DNA of 48,214 nt from Collinsella aerofaciens (GCF_018785265.1 NZ_WQPK01000018.1:1-48214); one strand, 5' to 3'. Counted from the stretch's first letter, positions 26,626-35,340 are shown. Made by a program: numbers and translations. The notes: generated from the sequence alone by a model not told the origin.

Positions 26626-27591
26626 ATGGAGAACAAGTACGTCTGCTCTGTCGATATCGGCGGAACTAAGATCGCGACTGCCATCATGGAGTACCCGGCT
26701 GACGGTAGTGTGCCCCATCCTGTTTTTGAGGCCGAGGTTCCCACCGAGGCCCAAGAGGGCGGCGAGGCCGTCTTCCAGCGTATCGAGGCGTCCATCAAGG
26801 CTGCTCTCGAGGCGAATCCCGATGTCGAGGTCCTTGGCGTCGGTATCGGTGCTGCCGGCGTCGTCGATCCCAAGACGGGCGCCATCGCGTATGCCAACGA
26901 GATCATGCCCGACTGGTCCGGTGTTCAGTTGGGGCCGCGCCTGCGCGAGGACCTCGGTCTTCCCGTTGCCGTTGTAGGCGACGTGCAGGCTCATGCTCTG
27001 GGCGAGGCCCACTGGGGCGTCGGCAAGGGCAAGTTCTCCGTCTTGTGTCTTGGCATCGGTACGGGCATCGGCGGCGCATATGTCGAGAACGGCCGCGTGA
27101 TGCAAGGCTTCCATGGTGCTGCTGGCCATATGGGCCACATCGAGTGCTCGGCTGCCGCCGGTATTCCCTGCGCCTGCGGGCGTTCCGGCCATCTGGAGTC
27201 GGTTGCTTCGGGCACTTCCATTGGTCGTATGTACGATGAGCGCTTTGGTCGCGTCGACCCCAGCCGTCCTTCGGTCGGTCGCGATGTGAACGACCTGTGC
27301 CGTGCGGGCGACGCAAAGGCGACCGAGGTCATCCATGACGCCGGCTTTGCGCTGGGTGCCAGCTTGGGCTCGCTCGCTAACATCCTGGACCCTGAGGTCA
27401 TCGTGCTTTCGGGTGGCGTGATTCACCAAGGTCCCGATTGGCGTTCACAGACGTGGAAGGATTCGGTACACGAGGGCTATGCCAGCCAGGCGCTCGATCC
27501 GCTTCAGGACACGCCGATCCTCATCGGTTCTCTGGAGGGCGATGCTCCGCTCATCGGTGCCGCTGAGCATCTTCTTGCCTCGTTGAAGTAA
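26626..27591 (+). CDS. nanK: ROK-family sugar kinase, probable N-acetylmannosamine kinase
   Basis: A 321-residue ROK kinase. The phosphate-binding motif DIGGTK is near residues 10-15, the catalytic Asp lies in VVGDVQAHALGEAHWG, and LGIGTGIGGA and a zinc motif follow. The zinc motif reads CACGRSGHLE: the third Cys of the usual CxCGxxGC is His, with GHMGH upstream. Between NanA-like and NanE genes it most likely phosphorylates ManNAc to ManNAc-6-P; glucokinase activity cannot be excluded from sequence. AAGGAG lies six bases before the ATG. Confidence 0.82.
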   Translation: MENKYVCSVDIGGTKIATAIMEYPADGSVPHPVFEAEVPTEAQEGGEAVFQRIEASIKAALEANPDVEVLGVGIGAAGVVDPKTGAIAYANEIMPDWSGVQLGPRLREDLGLPVAVVGDVQAHALGEAHWGVGKGKFSVLCLGIGTGIGGAYVENGRVMQGFHGAAGHMGHIECSAAAGIPCACGRSGHLESVASGTSIGRMYDERFGRVDPSRPSVGRDVNDLCRAGDAKATEVIHDAGFALGASLGSLANILDPEVIVLSGGVIHQGPDWRSQTWKDSVHEGYASQALDPLQDTPILIGSLEGDAPLIGAAEHLLASLK

Positions 27592-27607
27592 ACGTATCTT
27601 CTGTAGG

Positions 27608-27638
27608 AGCCTCCCGAGACAACACGCCTCGGGAGGCT
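27608..27638 (+). other. Intercistronic hairpin between nanK and nanE
   Basis: A perfect 11-bp stem (27608-27618 with 27628-27638) with a nine-base loop lies 16 bases after the kinase stop. The following GTTCTGAG is not a real T-tract. Confidence 0.6.
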
Positions 27639-27661
27639 GTTCTGAGAAAGGTTACAGCCTT

Positions 27662-28348
27662 ATGACCGTCGATCCATTGATTCAATCCCTGAAGGGCAAG
27701 CTCGTCGTGAGCGTTCAGGCGTATATGGGCGAGCCGCTTCGTACGCCCGAGACCATGGCTCAAATGTCTCGCGCTTGCGAGCTCGGCGGCGCCGCCGCCA
27801 TTCGCTGCCAAGGCCTTGCCGACATTGCCGCCATTAAGGGTCGCTGTGAGGTTCCCGTCATCGGCCTGTGGAAGGATGGGCACGAGGGCGTTTACATCAC
27901 GCCGACGCTGCGTCACGCTCGCGCCTGCGTTGCTGCCGGTGCCGATATCGTGGCGATCGACGCCACCGATCGTCCGCGCCCCGATGGCAAGACGGTCGAG
28001 GATACCTTCCGTCCGCTGCACGAGGAGGGTGTGCTCCTGATGGCGGATTGTGCCACCATCGAGGATATTCGCCGTGCGGTTGATATGGGCTTCGACCTTG
28101 TATCTACCACGCTTTCTCACGGTGTCGCTGCCATCGACTGCACCATGGCCGATGGCCCCGATCTGCCGCTCCTGCGTCAGGCGACCGAGGAATTCCCCGG
28201 TCTTCCCATCATCTGCGAGGGCCGCGTGCACACGCCCGAGGAGGCTCGCGCCGCGATCGATGCTGGCGCCTGGGCCGTTGTCGTCGGCACCGCCATCACG
28301 CACCCCACGAGTATTACGAGTTGGTTCAAGGCTGCGCTTGAGGCGTAA
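27662..28348 (+). CDS. nanE: N-acetylmannosamine-6-phosphate 2-epimerase
   Basis: A 228-residue TIM-barrel epimerase that converts ManNAc-6-P to GlcNAc-6-P. Family-specific segments are LVVSVQAYMGEPLRTPE, GAAAIRCQGLADI, PVIGLWKDGHEGVYITPT, DIVAIDATDRPRPDG and ICEGRVHTPEEARAAIDAGA. Length is typical. It is the last gene of the cluster; no nagA or nagB for the next steps lies in this window, so these must be elsewhere. AAAGG lies about ten bases before the ATG. Confidence 0.95.
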   Translation: MTVDPLIQSLKGKLVVSVQAYMGEPLRTPETMAQMSRACELGGAAAIRCQGLADIAAIKGRCEVPVIGLWKDGHEGVYITPTLRHARACVAAGADIVAIDATDRPRPDGKTVEDTFRPLHEEGVLLMADCATIEDIRRAVDMGFDLVSTTLSHGVAAIDCTMADGPDLPLLRQATEEFPGLPIICEGRVHTPEEARAAIDAGAWAVVVGTAITHPTSITSWFKAALEA

Positions 28349-28375
28349 GACAGGCCTCGTATCCGCTCGGGGCGG

Positions 28376-28381
28376 TATACT
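28376..28381 (+). promoter_or_regulatory. Candidate -10 element for rapZ-whiA
   Basis: TATACT lies 28 bases after the nanE stop and 24 bases before a terminator-type hairpin. No convincing -35 was found. Confidence 0.3.
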
Positions 28382-28399
28382 CAATATAGGCAATTGACC

Positions 28400-28437
28400 G
28401 CGCGGGATCCGGGTTGCTGGGTCCCGCGCTTGTTTTT
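28400..28437 (+). terminator. Terminator after nanE, immediately before rapZ
   Basis: An 11-bp stem with one T-G pair (28400-28410 with 28419-28429) is followed by TTGTTTTT. The ribosome binding site GGGAGG of rapZ starts in the very next base, so the element ends the nan transcript, attenuates rapZ, or both. Confidence 0.75.
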
Positions 28438-28449
28438 GGGAGGCAGCAC

Positions 28450-29370
28450 ATGCAAAAGGGAGATGCCATGGATGCGGCGGAGCGCTCGGAGCGCATCCCC
28501 GATATCGTCATCATCACCGGAATGTCCGGATCGGGCCGCACACAGGCCATGCACGTGTTCGAGGATATGGGCTATTTTTGCATCGATAACCTGCCTCCGC
28601 GTCTCATCGCCCAGCTTGCCGAGCTCGTCGGCATCAATACGGGCGTGGGCAGGCATCTCGCCGTCACCTGCGATTTGCGTAGCCAGGGACTGTTTGACGA
28701 GTTGCTCGATGCGGTCGCCGCGCTCGAAGAGCGCGAGATGAGCTGCGACATCGTGTTCCTGGAGGCTTCTGACGAGGTGCTGATTCGTCGCTACAGCGAA
28801 AATCGCCGCCGTCATCCCATTGCCAAGCCGGGGGAGACTACGGCCGATGCCATTCAGCGCGAGCGCCTTCAGCTGCAGGGCGTGCGCGACCGAGCCGATA
28901 TGATTATCGACACGAGCCGTCTGCGTACCTCTGCGCTGCGCAACAAGCTACGTATGGCATTTTCCGAGCTGTCCGACCAGCAGCTCATGGACGTCCACGT
29001 GTTCTCGTTTGGCTTTAAGCACGGCATGCCCGTCGAAGCGGATATTATGATCGACGTCCGCTTCCTGCCCAATCCGTTCTACGATCCCGAGATGCGCACG
29101 ATGACCGGTCTCGATAAAAAGGTCTCCGATTTTGTTCTGGACCATCCCAAGACGCAGGAGTTTTGGAAGGCTTGGACACAGCTGCTCGATACGGTCATGC
29201 CCGGTTATATCGCGGAGGGTAAGCCGCAGCTTTCTATCGCCATCGGCTGCACGGGCGGCCAGCACCGCAGCGTTGCCATTGCCGAGGCCACGGCCCGTTA
29301 CCTGGAAGGCGCTCAGTATCATGTGAGCATCTCCCACCGCGACCTGTCGCGCGCCAACACGAAGGCATAG
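28450..29370 (+). CDS. rapZ: RNase adapter RapZ / P-loop nucleotide-binding protein
   Basis: A 306-residue protein of the RapZ (YvcJ) family. The P-loop reads GMSGSGRT (about residues 24-31), with Arg in place of the usual Lys as also seen in actinobacterial members, followed by EDMGYFCIDNLPP. The C-terminal domain has DVRFLPNPFY and GCTGGQHRSVAIAE, which bind UDP-GlcNAc-type ligands or RNA in studied homologues. Its role in actinobacteria is not settled. The ATG at 28450 has GGGAGG six bases upstream; the ATG at 28468 with GGGAG five bases upstream is an equal alternative. whiA follows after six bases. Confidence 0.93.
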   Translation: MQKGDAMDAAERSERIPDIVIITGMSGSGRTQAMHVFEDMGYFCIDNLPPRLIAQLAELVGINTGVGRHLAVTCDLRSQGLFDELLDAVAALEEREMSCDIVFLEASDEVLIRRYSENRRRHPIAKPGETTADAIQRERLQLQGVRDRADMIIDTSRLRTSALRNKLRMAFSELSDQQLMDVHVFSFGFKHGMPVEADIMIDVRFLPNPFYDPEMRTMTGLDKKVSDFVLDHPKTQEFWKAWTQLLDTVMPGYIAEGKPQLSIAIGCTGGQHRSVAIAEATARYLEGAQYHVSISHRDLSRANTKA

Positions 29371-29376
29371 GCCTGC

Positions 29377-30306
29377 ATGTCGTTTACCGCTGAGGTGCGC
29401 GACGAGCTTGCGCGCTGCGAACCCGAATGTGAATACTGCGACTTGTCGACGCTTGCCGCCCTCACGCGCGTGAGCGGTACGCTCTCGCTTACCGGCTCTG
29501 GGCGGTATCGTTTGACGGTTGCGACTGAGACGGGAGCCGTCGCGCGCACGATGATCACGCTGACGCATCGTATCCTTAAGCTCAAAACGGAGTTCACCGT
29601 CCGTAAATCTGTATTGCATAAGGTTCGAAACTACCTCATCACCTTGCCTGATCAGCCAGACCTGGATAAGGCCTTGGTTCTGCTGGGTATCCTCGAACGT
29701 AGGGGAGGACTTGTCGCCGGCGTACCCCGACATATCGTTGCCCGTCCTTGCTGTAGACTTGCCTATATCCGCGGCGCGCTCATCGCGGGCGGCTTCGTGG
29801 CCGATCCACGCGGCGATTTTCATTTGGAGATTGCTGTGCAGGGCGAGCAATATGCCAAGGGGCTTTGCGATCTGTTGGAGCAGATTGGGGTCCATGCTCG
29901 TGTTAATGCACGGCGGGGGTCATATGCCGTGTACATTAAGAGCGCCGAGGAAATCGAGCATCTATTAAAGCTGATTGGCGCCAAGCGCAGCGTTGCCGAG
30001 ATTGAGGAGGCGCGCGCGGTCAAGTTGGTTAAGAACGATGTGAACCGTCGCGTGAACGCCGAGCTCGCCAACCAGACCAGAAGCGCCGGTGCCGCCCAAC
30101 ATCAGCTTGCGCTTATCGATGAGCTCGAGCAGCGTGGCCTTCGTGATGCGCTTCCGGATGCCTTGGCGGTCTTTTGCGACCTGCGCGAGCGCTATCCCGA
30201 TCTGTCGCTGCGTGATTTGGGGGAGATGGCTGACCCTCCCTTGTCGAAGTCAGCCCTCTACCATCGTGTTTTACGGCTTGAAAAGCTCATTGAAGCAAAC
30301 AGGTAG
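29377..30306 (+). CDS. whiA: DNA-binding regulator WhiA
   Basis: A 309-residue WhiA protein, tied to sporulation in streptomycetes and to division and chromosome functions in other Gram-positives. The N-terminal half is LAGLIDADG-endonuclease-like (AYIRGALIAGGFVADPRG near residues 128-145) and the C-terminus has a helix-turn-helix (LSLRDLGEMADPPLSKSALYHRVLRLE). It starts six bases after rapZ with a weak ribosome binding site. The yvcK gene that normally sits between rapZ and whiA is missing here. Confidence 0.96.
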   Translation: MSFTAEVRDELARCEPECEYCDLSTLAALTRVSGTLSLTGSGRYRLTVATETGAVARTMITLTHRILKLKTEFTVRKSVLHKVRNYLITLPDQPDLDKALVLLGILERRGGLVAGVPRHIVARPCCRLAYIRGALIAGGFVADPRGDFHLEIAVQGEQYAKGLCDLLEQIGVHARVNARRGSYAVYIKSAEEIEHLLKLIGAKRSVAEIEEARAVKLVKNDVNRRVNAELANQTRSAGAAQHQLALIDELEQRGLRDALPDALAVFCDLRERYPDLSLRDLGEMADPPLSKSALYHRVLRLEKLIEANR

Positions 30307-30351
30307 TTTGAAGTAACGACTTATATATGGATTTAGCTGCTATTTTAGTAT

Positions 30352-30365
30352 TTAAAACGTTTTAA
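30352..30365 (+). promoter_or_regulatory. Perfect 14-bp palindrome TTAAAACGTTTTAA upstream of gap
   Basis: This dyad has the CG-centred form of LacI/CcpA-type operators and shares AAACGTTT with the site upstream of the nan cluster. It lies 33 bases upstream of the candidate gap -35. Confidence 0.45.
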
Positions 30366-30397
30366 CGTAAATTTGATTTTCAATTTCGAGCATTCTC

Positions 30398-30427
30398 GTG
30401 AAATTCAAGTCAAAAAAAAGGTATATT
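30398..30427 (+). promoter_or_regulatory. Candidate promoter of gap
   Basis: GTGAAA (30398-30403) and TATATT (30422-30427) are 18 bases apart, with an A-rich spacer. The dyad AATTTC (30382-30387) with GAAATT (30400-30405) overlaps the -35. The leader then holds a GC-rich hairpin (about 30447-30482) before AAAGGAG. Confidence 0.45.
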
Positions 30428-30499
30428 AGGCGAGTGGTTAGTTTGTGGGCCTCAACGGCGGGCGCTGTAGCTCGCGGGGGCCTTACGAAAGGAGACACA

Positions 30500-31525
30500 A
30501 TGGCAGTAAAGGTTGCTATTAACGGCTTCGGTCGCATCGGTCGTCTGGCTTTCCGTCAGATGTTCGGTCATGAGGGCTCCGAGATCGTCGCTATCAACGA
30601 CCTCACCTCTCCCGATATGCTCGCTTACCTGCTGAAGTACGACTCCACGCAGGGCAACTACGCTCGCGATCACGAGGTCGTTGCTGGCGAGGATTCCATC
30701 ACCGTTGACGGCAAGGAGATCAAGATCTACAAGGAGGCCGACGCTAACAACCTGCCTTGGGGCGACCTTGACGTCGACGTCGTTCTCGAGTGCACCGGCT
30801 TCTACACCAGCAAGGCTAAGGCTCAGGCCCACATCAACGCTGGCGCCAAGAAGGTCGTCATCTCCGCTCCGGCCGGCAGCGATCTGCCCACCATCGTGTA
30901 CAACGTCAACCATGAGACGCTGACCGCTGAGGACAACATCATCTCCGCTGCTTCCTGCACCACCAACTGCCTCGCCCCGATGGCCAAGGGTCTGAACGAC
31001 TTCGCTCCCATCGTGTCCGGCATCATGACCACCATTCACGCCTGGACTGGCGACCAGATGCCGCTCGACGGCCCGCAGCGCAAGGGCAACAAGCGTCGTA
31101 GCCGCGCCTGCGCCGTCAACATCGTCCCCAACACCACCGGTGCTGCCAAGGCTATCGGCCTGGTTCTCCCCGAGCTCAACGGTAAGCTCATCGGTGCCGC
31201 CCAGCGCGTCCCGACGCCGACCGGCTCCATCACCAACCTCTACGCTGTCGTTGACAAGAAGGTCACCGTCGACGAGGTCAACGCTGCTATGAAGGCCTAC
31301 GCTGCCACCATCTCCGAGACCTTCGGTTACAACGAGGACGACATCGTCTCCACCGACATCATCGGCGAGACCCACGGCTCCATCTTCGACGCCACTCAGA
31401 CCATGTGCTCTGACCTCGGCAACGGCCAGACCCTCGTTCAGGTCACCTCTTGGTACGACAACGAGAACTCCTACACCTCTCAGATGGTCCGCACCATCAA
31501 GTACTTCGAGAAGTTCGTTGCTTAA
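30500..31525 (+). CDS. gap: Glyceraldehyde-3-phosphate dehydrogenase
   Basis: Glycolytic NAD-dependent enzyme of 341 residues. The Rossmann motif INGFGRIGR is near the N-terminus and the catalytic Cys153 lies in SAASCTTNC. Substrate-binding segments [10 protein letters not shown] and [14 protein letters not shown] follow. The ATG at 30500 has AAAGGAG five bases upstream and gives the classical [14 protein letters not shown] start. Codon use is strongly biased, as expected for a very highly expressed gene. It is followed by its own strong terminator before pgk, so gap can be expressed at a different level from the rest. Confidence 0.98.
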   Translation: MAVKVAINGFGRIGRLAFRQMFGHEGSEIVAINDLTSPDMLAYLLKYDSTQGNYARDHEVVAGEDSITVDGKEIKIYKEADANNLPWGDLDVDVVLECTGFYTSKAKAQAHINAGAKKVVISAPAGSDLPTIVYNVNHETLTAEDNIISAASCTTNCLAPMAKGLNDFAPIVSGIMTTIHAWTGDQMPLDGPQRKGNKRRSRACAVNIVPNTTGAAKAIGLVLPELNGKLIGAAQRVPTPTGSITNLYAVVDKKVTVDEVNAAMKAYAATISETFGYNEDDIVSTDIIGETHGSIFDATQTMCSDLGNGQTLVQVTSWYDNENSYTSQMVRTIKYFEKFVA

Positions 31526-31563
31526 TTTAGCTTTTAGCGAATAGCTCGTTGAGCGTCTAAAGA

Positions 31564-31609
31564 AGGGCGCGGCCTTATAGGGCTTACACCCTAGGGTCGC
31601 GCCCTTTTT
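31564..31609 (+). terminator. Terminator between gap and pgk
   Basis: An 11-bp outer stem with one G-T pair (31564-31574 with 31595-31605) encloses a second 5-bp stem and is followed by TTTTT. Confidence 0.88.
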
Positions 31610-31665
31610 ATAGGAAATCGTCTGCCGTAATGGGAGGCAGACACGTACGAAAGGTAGAAGCAAAC

Positions 31666-32856
31666 ATGGCCTTTACCAAGAAGACCGTCCGCGACATCGA
31701 TGTCGACGGCAAGCGCGTTCTCGTCCGCGTTGACTTCAACGTGCCTATCAAGGATGGCGTCGTTGGCGACACCACCCGCATCAAGGCTGCCCTGCCCACC
31801 ATCAACTACCTCGTTGAGCACAACGCTCGCGTCATCCTCATGAGCCACCTCGGCCGCCCCGAGGGTACTGGCTTCCAGCCTGAGCTCTCCCTCGAGCCTG
31901 TTGCTAAGAAGCTCGCTGAGCTCTCTGGTCTCGACGTTGCCTTTGTCGCCGACACTTACGGCGAGAAGGCTGCCGAGGCTGTCGCCGCCGTCGAGCCGGG
32001 CAAGGTTCTCGTTCTCGAGAACGTCCGTTTTGACAAGCGTGAGAAGAAGAACGATCCCGAGATCGCCAAGAAGCTCGCTTCCTATGGTGACGTCTTCGTT
32101 CTCGATGCCTTCGGCACCGCTCACCGCGCCCAGGGTTCCGTCGTGGGCCCCGCCGCTTACCTGCCTGCCGTCGCTGGCTTCCTGCTTGAGAAGGAGGTCG
32201 ACACGCTGACCGGTATCTTCGCCGAGCCCGAGCGTCCCTTCGTCGCTATCGTCGGCGGTTCCAAGGTTTCCTCCAAGATCGGCGTTCTCGATCACCTCAT
32301 CGACTCCGCTGACACCCTGATCATCGGTGGCGGTATGGCCTACACCTTCTTCCTGGCTCAGGGCCTGTCCGTTGGTCAGTCCCTCAAGGAAGAGGACTGG
32401 GTCGAGCGCGCCGGCGAGATGCTCAAGAAGGCCGAGGAGAAGGGCGTCAAGATCCTGCTCCCCATCGACAACCGCGTTGCCGATCACTTTGGCGAGGACG
32501 CTGTCCCCGAGGTTGTCGCTTCCGACGCTATCCCCGACGATCGTGAGGGCATGGACATCGGCCCCAAGACCGAGGAGCTCTATGCCGAGGCCGTCAAGGG
32601 CGCCAAGACCGTGTTCTGGAACGGCCCCATGGGCGTCTTCGAGTTTGACAACTTCGCTCACGGCACCCAGGCTATCGCCGAGGCTGTCGCCGAGGCCGAC
32701 TGCACCTCGATCATCGGCGGTGGCGACTCTGTCGCAGCTGTCAACAAGTTCAACCTGGCCGACAAGATGAGCTGGATCTCCACCGGCGGTGGCGCTTCCA
32801 TGGAGCTCGTCGAGGGTAAGGCCCTGCCCGGAGTGGAGGCGCTTCTCGATGCCTAA
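31666..32856 (+). CDS. pgk: Phosphoglycerate kinase
   Basis: Glycolytic kinase of 396 residues making ATP and 3-phosphoglycerate. Visible signatures are RVLVRVDFNVP, SHLGRPEG, KVLVLENVRF, VFWNGPMGVFE and the C-terminal SIIGGGDSVAAV with STGGGAS. The ATG at 31666 matches the family N-terminus; AAAGG lies about 11 bases upstream. tpiA overlaps the end of this gene by eight bases, so pgk, tpiA and gpmI form a tight operon. Confidence 0.98.
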   Translation: MAFTKKTVRDIDVDGKRVLVRVDFNVPIKDGVVGDTTRIKAALPTINYLVEHNARVILMSHLGRPEGTGFQPELSLEPVAKKLAELSGLDVAFVADTYGEKAAEAVAAVEPGKVLVLENVRFDKREKKNDPEIAKKLASYGDVFVLDAFGTAHRAQGSVVGPAAYLPAVAGFLLEKEVDTLTGIFAEPERPFVAIVGGSKVSSKIGVLDHLIDSADTLIIGGGMAYTFFLAQGLSVGQSLKEEDWVERAGEMLKKAEEKGVKILLPIDNRVADHFGEDAVPEVVASDAIPDDREGMDIGPKTEELYAEAVKGAKTVFWNGPMGVFEFDNFAHGTQAIAEAVAEADCTSIIGGGDSVAAVNKFNLADKMSWISTGGGASMELVEGKALPGVEALLDA

Positions 32857-33616
32857 TCGCACCCTTCTTATCGCTGGTAACTGGAAGATGAACAACGACG
32901 TCGCCGAGGCCGCTAAGCTCGCCGACGAGCTGGCTCAGGCTCTGCCCGAGGTTCCGGCTGGCGTCGAGGTGCTCGTCTGCCCTCCGACCATCGACATCAC
33001 CACGGTTCATGACCACATTCAGGCTGCCCCCATCGCCCTCGGTGCACAGAACGTGTACTGGGAGGCCAAGGGTGCCTTCACCGGTGAGTCCTCTTGCGAC
33101 ATGCTCAAGTCTGCCGGCTGCACCTACTGCATCATCGGCCACTCCGAGCGTCGTGACTACTTCCACGAGACTGACGAGGACCAGAACAAGAAGGCCAAGG
33201 CCCTCGTTGCCGCCGGTCTTGTTCCCGTCTTCTGCTGCGGCGAGTCCCTCGAGGTCCGCGAGGCTGGCACCTATGTCGAGCACGTCGTGAACCAGGTCAA
33301 GGCCGGCCTTGCTGGTCTTGAGATCACCTGCCCCAAGCAGGTCGTCGTCGCCTACGAGCCCATCTGGGCCATCGGCACCGGCAAGACCGCTACCGCCGAG
33401 GACGCTCAGGAGGTCTGCGGCGCTATCCGTGAGACCCTCAAGGAGATGTTTGGCGAGGAGCTCGCCGACGGCATCCGCGTTCTCTACGGCGGTTCCGCCA
33501 AGCCCGGCAACATCGCCGAGCTCGTCGCCAAGCCCGACGTTGACGGCGCCCTCGTGGGCGGCGCTTCGCTCAAGGCTGCCGACTTCGCCTCTATGGTCGT
33601 CAAGGCAGGCGAGTAG
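32849..33616 (+). CDS. tpiA: Triosephosphate isomerase
   Basis: TIM-barrel isomerase of 255 residues interconverting dihydroxyacetone phosphate and glyceraldehyde-3-phosphate. The N-terminal AGNWKMN with the catalytic Lys, the catalytic His in IIGHSERR, the catalytic Glu in YEPIWAIGTGKTA and the phosphate loop LYGGSAKPGN are all present. The ATG at 32849 lies within the last codons of pgk, with GGAGG nine bases upstream. The longer frame to 32789 lacks any such support. Confidence 0.98.
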   Translation: MPNRTLLIAGNWKMNNDVAEAAKLADELAQALPEVPAGVEVLVCPPTIDITTVHDHIQAAPIALGAQNVYWEAKGAFTGESSCDMLKSAGCTYCIIGHSERRDYFHETDEDQNKKAKALVAAGLVPVFCCGESLEVREAGTYVEHVVNQVKAGLAGLEITCPKQVVVAYEPIWAIGTGKTATAEDAQEVCGAIRETLKEMFGEELADGIRVLYGGSAKPGNIAELVAKPDVDGALVGGASLKAADFASMVVKAGE

Positions 33617-33621
33617 GACAT

Positions 33622-35175
33622 ATGGCACAGCGTCATCTTCCTGCACTCCTGATCATTATGGATGGCTGCGGCCTGGCTCCGGCCGATGGCGAGAACGCCG
33701 TCGCCGCTGCCAAGACGCCCTTCCTTGATAGCCTGTACGAGAAGTATCCTCACACCACGCTCGGCGCTTCGGGCGAGGACGTGGGCCTTCCCGACGGCCA
33801 GATGGGCAACTCCGAGGTGGGTCACCTCAACATCGGTGCCGGCCGCATCGTGTTCCAGGAGCTTTCGCGTATCAACAATGCCATCAAGGACGGCTCCATT
33901 GCCAAGAACGAGGTTTTCGTCAAGGCTATGGACGATGTCAAGGCCGAGGGTAAGACTCTCCACCTCATGGGCCTTATGAGCCCTGGCGGTGTTCATTCTC
34001 ACATGAACCACGTCGAGGCTCTGGTCAAGATGGCTGCCGAGCACGGTGTCAAGACCGTTCGCGTCCACGCCTTCATGGATGGTCGCGACGTTGACCCGCA
34101 GTCCGGTGCCGGTTACATGAGTGAGTTCTGCGCCTTCCTGGCTAAGATCTCCGAGGAGACCGGTTGCGACGCTCGCGTTGCCACCGTCTCGGGCCGTTAT
34201 TGGGCCATGGACCGCGATAATCGTTGGGAGCGCATCCAGCGCGCCTACGACGTCATGGTCAACGCGTCCGATGCTGATACCGACCCCGTTGCCGGTATCA
34301 AGGCCTACTACGAGAAGGACCCGCGCGGCGACGAGTTCGTCGAGCCCTTCGCTGCCCACAACGAGGGCATTCACGAGGGCGACGCGGCCATCTTCTTCAA
34401 CTTCCGTCCCGACCGTGCTCGTCAGATGACCCGCGTGTTCACGGACAAGGAGTTCGACGGCTTTGAGCGCGAGCAGATCAAGCTTTCGCACTTTGTGACG
34501 ATGACCGAGTATGATCCGACGTTTGACGTCGAGGTCGCCTTCCCCAAGACGTTCCCCGAGAACGTCCTGGCCGACGTTATCGCCGCCAATGGCCTGAAGC
34601 AGCTGCACACTGCCGAGACCGAGAAGTACGCCCACGTGACGTTCTTCCTCAACGGTGGCATCGAGGAGCCCAAGGAGGGCGAGGAGCGCGTGCTCGTCGC
34701 TTCCCCCAAGGTTGCTACCTACGATCTGCAGCCCGAGATGAGCGCTCCCGAGGTTACCGAGAAGCTCGTCGCCGCCATCAACGAGGATCGCGCTGATTTC
34801 TACATCGTGAACTTCGCGAACTGCGACATGGTTGGTCACACCGGTGTCTTCGACGCTGCCGTTAAGGCCGTTGAGGCTGTTGACGATGCCCTGTCCAAGG
34901 TTGTCCCGGCGATTCTCGCCAAGGGCGGCTTTGCACTGATTACCGCCGACCACGGCAACGCCGATCACATGTTTGACGTTGCTTCCGACGGTTCCAAGCA
35001 TCCGTTTACGGCTCACACCACCAACCGCGTGCCGTTCATCATCGTTGATGAGAAGGCCAAGCTCACCGGTATCGAGGACGGCCGTCTTTCCGATATCGCT
35101 CCGACCATGCTCACCATGGCTGGTATTGAGCCTTCCGCCGAGATGACGGGCCGCGTGCTCGCTACCGAGGCCTAA
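33622..35175 (+). CDS. gpmI: 2,3-bisphosphoglycerate-independent phosphoglycerate mutase
   Basis: Manganese-dependent mutase of 517 residues converting 3- to 2-phosphoglycerate. The N-terminal metal site IIMDGCG, the phosphoserine motif MGNSEVGH, the HSHMNH segment and the second metal site TADHGNAD are all visible. It begins five bases after tpiA with AGGA upstream, completing the pgk-tpiA-gpmI block. Enolase is not in this window. Confidence 0.98.
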   Translation: MAQRHLPALLIIMDGCGLAPADGENAVAAAKTPFLDSLYEKYPHTTLGASGEDVGLPDGQMGNSEVGHLNIGAGRIVFQELSRINNAIKDGSIAKNEVFVKAMDDVKAEGKTLHLMGLMSPGGVHSHMNHVEALVKMAAEHGVKTVRVHAFMDGRDVDPQSGAGYMSEFCAFLAKISEETGCDARVATVSGRYWAMDRDNRWERIQRAYDVMVNASDADTDPVAGIKAYYEKDPRGDEFVEPFAAHNEGIHEGDAAIFFNFRPDRARQMTRVFTDKEFDGFEREQIKLSHFVTMTEYDPTFDVEVAFPKTFPENVLADVIAANGLKQLHTAETEKYAHVTFFLNGGIEEPKEGEERVLVASPKVATYDLQPEMSAPEVTEKLVAAINEDRADFYIVNFANCDMVGHTGVFDAAVKAVEAVDDALSKVVPAILAKGGFALITADHGNADHMFDVASDGSKHPFTAHTTNRVPFIIVDEKAKLTGIEDGRLSDIAPTMLTMAGIEPSAEMTGRVLATEA

Positions 35176-35202
35176 TAGAAAACAAATACCGTTTTCTAGC
35201 AA

Positions 35203-35236
35203 GGGGGGTTGTCCACAACCGGACAACCCCCTTTTT
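35203..35236 (+). terminator. Terminator of the glycolytic operon
   Basis: A perfect 11-bp stem (35204-35214 with 35221-35231) and a six-base loop are followed by TTTTT, 27 bases after the gpmI stop. Confidence 0.92.
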
Positions 35237-35340
35237 GGTATTTCTGCCATTTCCACCCCGTCCTTGAGTGGCAGGTAGGGGAGAGCGGGGGATTGTGGTA
35301 CAGTACTGGAGTTTGAACTGTTCTATTAAGGAGCTTATCT

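Noticed and set aside
33484-35256. Minus-strand frame of 590 codons opposite gpmI
   Set aside because: Antisense shadow of a highly biased glycolytic gene, with no recognisable motifs.
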